A program made the translations under genes and the position numbers. Below are positions 6,119-10,647 of a stretch of DNA of 10,647 nucleotides, one piece after another. Each line of letters opens with the position of its first letter. Positions within the stretch are counted from its first letter, which is position 1. The notes below the pieces were generated by a model. The model was not told the origin of the DNA, did not search any database, and saw nothing but the letters and a program-made list of their open reading frames with translations. Origin of the DNA: JABMOV01 sp964654545 (GTDB lineage Bacteria; Fidelibacterota; Marinisomatia; Marinisomatales; JABMOV01); the NCBI GenBank assembly GCA_964654545.1, contig CAZZIU010000046.1, positions 1 through 10,647 of the forward strand. The letters are read 5' to 3'.

Positions 6119-7010
6119 GAATAGAGCGTTCCCGCGGGAGAAGGAGGATTGCGGTTAAGAGAACAATAGCGCCAATAATTTGAACCAGATTTAAAGTGCG
6201 CCCTCTTATAAACCAATCCAATCCAACTGCGGTTAGGGGCCAAAACAACTCATAGATAGTAGCATGTGATGCGGGTAAATGGTTCAGTCCATAATAATAA
6301 ATAAACAGTGCAACAGAACCAGTTGAGAGCACAATAACCACAATCAAAACCCATTGCCTGGTTGTTAGCTCCACAACCGACTCCAGCGATTGCGTTGTGG
6401 AAAAAACGGTGCTTGCCACAATAAATGTAATCAATAAACGAAGGGCAGTAACGACCGGAAAGGATAACCGCCTAAGAGCATGCTTACCCAATACAGTTGA
6501 GCTACCCCAACTGAAAGCGGCTAGCAGCGCTAATAGAGCGGCAATAATGGTTTTATCGTCCCAGTTTGCCAGCGATTGATTACCAAATGTCGCAAGGTAA
6601 CCACCAACGATGGCCATCCCCGCCAGGCCAAGAAAACGGTGTGTAATGGGCTCTTTCAGTATTACAGCCGCAAGTCCGATAGCAAACAGCGGTTGGAATT
6701 TTTGCAGGAGAACTACAACCGATAAGTCAATATATTGAATATAGCTAAGCGCTTTGGTATAAAAAAATGTCCCTAATATGCCACCACAAACACTAATCCA
6801 CAACACCGATGCCCAGGTGCGCTGGTTAATCGTGTAGAGTTCTTTTCTGCCACGAAACAACAAAGGAAATAATAGTAGCGCCCCGATCCCATGCTCCAAA
6901 GTGACAACCATAAAGGAGGATAGCGAATACAACTCTTGTCGTATAAAACCATCCAGGCTCCATAGGATGGCCGCAAAGATCACGGCTAATGGAGGAAGGT
7001 ATTTTTTCAT
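6111..7010 (-). CDS. EamA-family (drug/metabolite transporter superfamily) permease
   Basis: This 299-residue inner-membrane protein has about ten hydrophobic helices in two homologous EamA halves (about 7-142 and 155-293), the normal length for the family. Signature stretches are AAILWSLDGFIRQ near the N-terminus and LLQKFQPLFAIGLAAVILKE (101-120), where the Pro and the terminal Glu are the typical EamA positions. The second half begins AAFSWGSSTVLGK. Its counterpart of the Pro...Glu stretch, ELFWPLTAVGLDWFIRGRTL, keeps the Pro but lacks the Glu. EamA proteins export or import amino acids and other metabolites; the substrate here is not readable. The ATG at 7010 lies 52 bases after the stop of the beta-helix gene, with no obvious ribosome site. 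The 3' end overlaps the MFS gene by 8 bases. A separate promoter in the 52-base gap is possible but not evident. Confidence 0.88.
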   Translation of the reverse strand: MKKYLPPLAVIFAAILWSLDGFIRQELYSLSSFMVVTLEHGIGALLLFPLLFRGRKELYTINQRTWASVLWISVCGGILGTFFYTKALSYIQYIDLSVVVLLQKFQPLFAIGLAAVILKEPITHRFLGLAGMAIVGGYLATFGNQSLANWDDKTIIAALLALLAAFSWGSSTVLGKHALRRLSFPVVTALRLLITFIVASTVFSTTQSLESVVELTTRQWVLIVVIVLSTGSVALFIYYYGLNHLPASHATIYELFWPLTAVGLDWFIRGRTLNLVQIIGAIVLLTAILLLPRERSIHD

Positions 7011-7062
7011 AAATGAAATTACATGTTACAATAGATATGAAGTAGCGAAGAGTTAAGGGGGG

Positions 7063-10000
7063 CTATTTCAAAAGGATCAATTTTTTTGTTGCTTGATAGG
7101 CGCCGGTGCTTAGCGTATAAAAATACACCCCACTTGCCAATCGGGAACCATCGAGCAGTGCCTTTTTTTGTCCCGGTGGTTCTTCCCGGTCAACGAGAAC
7201 CATTATTTCTTCACCAAGCAAATTGAAAATAGAAAGTTTCACGTGCGTTTTAACCGGTAGTAAATATGAAATCGTGGTAAGCGGATTAAAGGGATTGGGA
7301 TAATTTTGATACAGACCAAATTGTGTTGGCAGGAAACCATCATTATGGTTATCAAGAAAATCACTTTCAAAGGCGCCCATATCCGGCGCAATACCAACGT
7401 ATTCCGTGGAATCAAAATCGACAAGTATATTGCCATAGAAATCATAAAAACCAATACCACTGTTTATGCAAGGCGAATCATCTCCCAACGAAAAATCACC
7501 ACCACCCGGGTTTGTCCACAGTGGATTTAGACTAATATTGCCAGCTTCCCAAAACAGGGTACCGTTATTGTTTATTACGACACCTTCCGTGCCATGACGA
7601 ATATCATTATAAGCCGACACAAATGTGTTGCTGGTAAACGAAGATGAGAATTCAATTTCATTAGGACTATTGTTCCAAAATATTGAATTGGTAACCCAGG
7701 CCGAAGAAGCATAAAAATACATCGACCCTCCATTCGCCTGAGCAAAATTGTTTGTGAGCGTTGCTTTGGATATGGTTACGTCTGAATTCTGTAAATACAA
7801 AGCTCCGCCTCGGCCATTTTGTGTCAATCCGGCATTATTATAAAAAATACTGCGCAGGATAACGGAATTGGCACTAAGCAGGTATGCAGCGCCACCAAAT
7901 GTCGCCGCATTATTTCGGAAGATTACATCGGTGAAGGTGGGATTGGAAAAATTTGCTGAAATACCGCCACCATGATTTTCCGCATTGTTATCAACAAAAT
8001 GAACATTTTGGAATACAGGGTTTGATACTATTGCCTGCACGCCACCCCCCTGGGACGCAAATCCGTTTTGTATAGAAATATTTTCAAATGTCGCTTGTTC
8101 TACCTGGTCCATAATAATAATGTTTGACGAACCTTCTGCATCAAGGATAGTTGAGGCGGGTGACTCACCGGACATATTTACATTGTTTAACCAATAAAGG
8201 GGGTATACTTCACCAGACTGAGAGGGACTATACGCACCGGCTTCCAGGTGAAGGGTAATTGGATCGGTATGACTACCTGATATTCTGGACAGGGCAAAAG
8301 ATAAAGTTTGAAGCGGGTAATCAGGGTCAGTTCCGACATTCATATCACTACCGGTTGTGGCCACATATAAATCTTGACTCACCTGTTCTACTTTTCCATT
8401 CAGAATAGAAAAACTAAAATCTGATCGCGGGTGCGCTTGGAATTCTGTAGGAGACAGTACCGTAAAGGTGTCAACATCAACTGTAATTGAAGGGGAAAGA
8501 TCGGCATATAAATCTCGTCCAAGCGGACCGGAAACGTTCAGATAAATATTCGATTTTTCGCTGGTATCAAAAACCGGATCGCTATACAGAGTGAAATAGA
8601 GACCACCGCCGGTAGCAGCAAGGTTATTATGAACCGAGGACTGTATAAAAACCGGATTTGAGTTTGAACAGTAAACCCCACCCCCATACTCAACCGCGGT
8701 ATTACCAGCAATCCGGACATTTTCTACTATGGGGTCAGACTGACTGTGAATGAAGATTCCGGCGCCATTATTGCCATTATTATTGGTGATTAGGACATTA
8801 TTCACATGAGCCGAAGATTCGTTAATGTGAATTCCACCTCCTGAACCGCCATGATTATTAACCACCCGAAGGTTTGATAACACGGGGGATGACATATGGA
8901 TGCTGATACCACCGCCATATTGTGCTTCTCCTCCGGTTAATGTCATATTTGACAGGCTTACATGATAATTTCTATTAAGTGTTACTACACGATCTACTCC
9001 CGCCGCATCAAGAATGGTCGAATCACGGCTTTCACCATTCAGTGATATATAATCGGGAAGAGTAATAGGGAAGTATTCCCCCGTCGTAGCAGGACTGTAT
9101 ACCCCGTCACTTAAATGAACCGTATGAGGGTTGGTGGAATCTGGTATTATAATTGACAGGGCATAGTGGATGGTTTTAAGCGGCATATCAACGGATAAAC
9201 CCGAATTGTCATTGCTGCCATCAGGATTAACAAACAGATCCGCAGAAACCTGACCCAATATACTGGCATTCATGTCAATCGTAAACCGATTGAAGGGAAA
9301 ACAATGGTAGTCGGTTGGTATAAAGACCGTGAATGTGTCCAAGGGCATGGTTAAGGAAGACAATGTATCAATAGAAATTTCATTTCCGGTTCCCATGCCA
9401 ACGTTTAGATATATGCTGCACCGGTTTGAGGAATCAAAAACCGGAAGACTATTCTGCGTGAAATAAAGCCCACCGGTTTGAATTCCGGCTGTATTATAAA
9501 TAATCCGCGAACCTCCCAGCATAATATGCGAGGATGATCCGCAGTAAAGAGCCCCACCATTTTCCTGAGCATGATTTCCCTGCAAACGTGATGCCTGAAG
9601 CTGAAACATGGAGCTAAAGATCAAATAACAACCGCCACCATTGTAGGTTGCCCAGTTTGAATCAATGTTACAATCTGCAATATCCATATCTGAACTATAA
9701 CTAAAAACACCCCCTCCGTTGGTCTGTGTGGTGTTACCAATAATGGACGATGCCTGTATACTGCCCGTAGAAGCTGAAACATGAATTCCACCACCAGTGT
9801 TTTCTGATAGATTTGATTCAATAGTCGTACTATCAATTACAATTTCAGATTGAAAAACGTAAAGGCCCCCACCGGTACTTGAGGCCACATTATTATGTAT
9901 ACCAGAACTGGTAATTGACACATTAGAGTCAAAAATTAAAATGCCGCCACCATACACACCGATGTTTTCTGAAAACATGCAATTTTCAATGGTTCCCCGG

Positions 10001-10458
10001 GCGTTTTTTATAAGAATTCCACCACCATATGTGCCCTGATTATTTGATACAACAACATGATTGATTGTGACAGAGGCTCCACTCTTGCAGGTAATTCCAC
10101 CAGCCGTGGCGTATGTGCCATAAGGATATCCCTGACCATTGGTAACGGTTAATCCAAGAATTGCAACAGCTGTGTCCAATGGGTTTTCGATTAGAATAAC
10201 TGTTTCTGTAGCATTACCGTTCAGGATAGTCTCAGCAATAGAAGCGGTATCACCAGATAGGCCAAATTCGCCCATCAGTGTAATGTTATTTCCGTTGAAG
10301 GTTAGATTTTCATAGTAGGCACCAGGCAGAACCAACACAGTATCGCCAGTATCAGTATTATTGATTCCTTCCTGGATAGTGGTATAATCGGTGGGAATTT
10401 CAACAATAGCAGCCATCAGTGATGACAGCAGGAATAGGATGGATGGAAGTGATTTCAC
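7063..10458 (-). CDS. T9SS-secreted right-handed beta-helix protein
   Basis: This is a 1131-residue exported protein with a GTG start at 10458, needed to include the signal peptide MKSLPSILFLLSSLMAA. A pectin-lyase-like opening follows (YTTIQEGINNTDTGDTVLVL, with PGAYYENLTFNG). About nine short coils of 20-25 residues carry GGGI/GGGL and NN turns (about 130-330). Two DUF1565-like segments begin DLFVNPDGSNDNSG (near 407) and DLYVATTGSDMNVG (near 696), each followed by more coils. The helix closes with the common SPCINSG ... DMGAFES ending (about 995-1031). The last 85 residues are a T9SS type A sorting domain (NYPNPFNPLTTISYLLP ... LASGVYFY ... KKLILLK). By family knowledge, the signal peptide leads to the periplasm and the sorting domain to the cell surface or medium. 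I see no clear catalytic residues, so lyase activity is not supported; adhesion or polysaccharide binding is as likely. Confidence 0.88.
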   Translation of the reverse strand: MKSLPSILFLLSSLMAAIVEIPTDYTTIQEGINNTDTGDTVLVLPGAYYENLTFNGNNITLMGEFGLSGDTASIAETILNGNATETVILIENPLDTAVAILGLTVTNGQGYPYGTYATAGGITCKSGASVTINHVVVSNNQGTYGGGILIKNARGTIENCMFSENIGVYGGGILIFDSNVSITSSGIHNNVASSTGGGLYVFQSEIVIDSTTIESNLSENTGGGIHVSASTGSIQASSIIGNTTQTNGGGVFSYSSDMDIADCNIDSNWATYNGGGCYLIFSSMFQLQASRLQGNHAQENGGALYCGSSSHIMLGGSRIIYNTAGIQTGGLYFTQNSLPVFDSSNRCSIYLNVGMGTGNEISIDTLSSLTMPLDTFTVFIPTDYHCFPFNRFTIDMNASILGQVSADLFVNPDGSNDNSGLSVDMPLKTIHYALSIIIPDSTNPHTVHLSDGVYSPATTGEYFPITLPDYISLNGESRDSTILDAAGVDRVVTLNRNYHVSLSNMTLTGGEAQYGGGISIHMSSPVLSNLRVVNNHGGSGGGIHINESSAHVNNVLITNNNGNNGAGIFIHSQSDPIVENVRIAGNTAVEYGGGVYCSNSNPVFIQSSVHNNLAATGGGLYFTLYSDPVFDTSEKSNIYLNVSGPLGRDLYADLSPSITVDVDTFTVLSPTEFQAHPRSDFSFSILNGKVEQVSQDLYVATTGSDMNVGTDPDYPLQTLSFALSRISGSHTDPITLHLEAGAYSPSQSGEVYPLYWLNNVNMSGESPASTILDAEGSSNIIIMDQVEQATFENISIQNGFASQGGGVQAIVSNPVFQNVHFVDNNAENHGGGISANFSNPTFTDVIFRNNAATFGGAAYLLSANSVILRSIFYNNAGLTQNGRGGALYLQNSDVTISKATLTNNFAQANGGSMYFYASSAWVTNSIFWNNSPNEIEFSSSFTSNTFVSAYNDIRHGTEGVVINNNGTLFWEAGNISLNPLWTNPGGGDFSLGDDSPCINSGIGFYDFYGNILVDFDSTEYVGIAPDMGAFESDFLDNHNDGFLPTQFGLYQNYPNPFNPLTTISYLLPVKTHVKLSIFNLLGEEIMVLVDREEPPGQKKALLDGSRLASGVYFYTLSTGAYQATKKLILLK
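7954..9447 (-). repeat. Large internal duplication within the beta-helix gene
   Basis: Protein residues from about 338 (VFDSSNRCSIYLNV...) and from about 627 (VFDTSEKSNIYLNV...) align over roughly 200 residues at an offset of about 290. Shared landmarks in the same order are IYLNV, VDTFTV or LDTFTV, DLFVNPDG or DLYVATTG, P-L-K/Q-T, GVYSP or GAYSP, TGEYFP or SGEVYP, GES followed by STILDA, and GGGI/GGGV coils. The copies have diverged well beyond recent duplication. The N-terminal segment (residues 20-90) resembles the middle part of the unit and may be a third, older copy. Confidence 0.7.
9469..10071 (-). repeat. Tandem GGG coils of the beta-helix
   Basis: About nine successive units of 20-25 residues each carry an Asn-rich turn followed by GGGI, GGGL, GGGV or GGAL (for example YGGGILI, TGGGLYV, TGGGIHV and NGGGVFS). 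At DNA level this appears as recurring ccaccacc/ccgcc patches on the plus strand. The units are protein-level repeats of a right-handed beta-helix, not recent DNA duplications. Confidence 0.65.
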
Positions 10459-10525
10459 AGATGATTCTTATCTATCTCTTCGGAAGTTTACAGGAAAAAG
10501 AGGTACAAGGAAATATCTTGTGTGG

Positions 10526-10647
10526 TTATTTCAGTACAACCATCTTTCTGGTTTCAACAAAGCCAACAGTCTGAATCTGATAAAAATACATCCCACTGGC
10601 CAAATTGGTGGCATCAAATCGCACTTCTTTTGTTCCCGGGGATTGTT
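10526..10647 (-). CDS. C-terminal end of another T9SS-secreted protein (partial)
   Basis: The TAA stop is at 10526-10528 and the gene runs off the right edge, so only the last 39 residues are seen. They read SPGTKEVRFDATNLASGMYFY and then QIQTVGFVETRKMVVLK. This matches the last part of the T9SS type A sorting domain, and it aligns with the end of the neighbouring beta-helix protein (PG.K...D...LASG.YFY...K...LK). The body of the protein and its function are outside the window. The next gene on the strand starts 67 bases downstream. That gap holds only a 5-base-pair ACAAG/CTTGT hairpin (10505-10521) with a short T-run a few bases beyond it on the minus strand, which is too weak to call a terminator. 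The two secreted proteins may therefore be co-transcribed. Confidence 0.85.
   Translation of the reverse strand, partial: QSPGTKEVRFDATNLASGMYFYQIQTVGFVETRKMVVLK

Noticed and set aside
9469..10071. Regularly spaced ccaccacc/ccgcc patches that could suggest a repeat array or CRISPR
   Set aside because: The spacing is explained by GGG codons in beta-helix coils of an intact reading frame. The repeats are not identical and there are no unique spacers.
10505..10521. ACAAG/CTTGT hairpin after the right-edge gene
   Set aside because: The stem has only 5 base pairs, mostly A-T, and the T-run is not adjacent, so it is not convincing as an intrinsic terminator.

Overview
The window looks like bacterial chromosome from the Fibrobacteres-Chlorobi-Bacteroidetes (FCB) side of the tree, for example a Marinimicrobia, Calditrichaeota, KSB1 or Ignavibacteria type of organism. 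The main reason is a pair of proteins that end in the 'NYPNPFNP ... LASGVYFY ... LK' type of C-terminal sorting domain used by the type IX secretion system (T9SS). Signal peptides, an outer-membrane-barrel-like C-terminus and lipoprotein signals show a diderm envelope. The phylum itself cannot be fixed from this sequence. I see no rRNA, tRNA, CRISPR array, insertion sequence or phage gene.

Left half, plus strand: about 290 bases of mostly non-coding DNA with an inverted repeat and a good extended -10 promoter, then a small SAM-dependent methyltransferase (289-909). About 120 bases later comes a tight three-gene operon of exported proteins (1027-4356). Gene 1 is a predicted outer-membrane beta-barrel protein with an N-terminal helical module and two small beta (SH3/LSm-like) repeats. 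Gene 2 is a short exported protein with one such beta module and a glycine-rich hydrophobic hairpin. Gene 3 is a predicted lipoprotein with a beta-rich body, a tandem FDPxTGKxI motif and, at its C-terminus, the same beta-module-plus-hairpin arrangement. Genes 2 and 3 overlap by 4 bases. I do not recognise these as a named system. They are the best candidate for something undescribed, probably an envelope complex.

Right half, minus strand, convergent with the operon and only 2 bases from it: reading from the right edge, the 3' end of a T9SS-secreted protein (10526-10647), a 1131-residue T9SS-secreted right-handed beta-helix protein (7063-10458), an EamA/DMT transporter (6111-7010), an MFS transporter overlapping it by 8 bases (4844-6118), and a short TPR lipoprotein (4359-4751). 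The two transporters are clearly co-transcribed and the TPR lipoprotein may belong to the same unit. No substrate can be read for either transporter. The beta-helix protein carries a large internal duplication and many short GGG-containing coils, suggesting a long surface or released rod, possibly polysaccharide-binding or adhesive.
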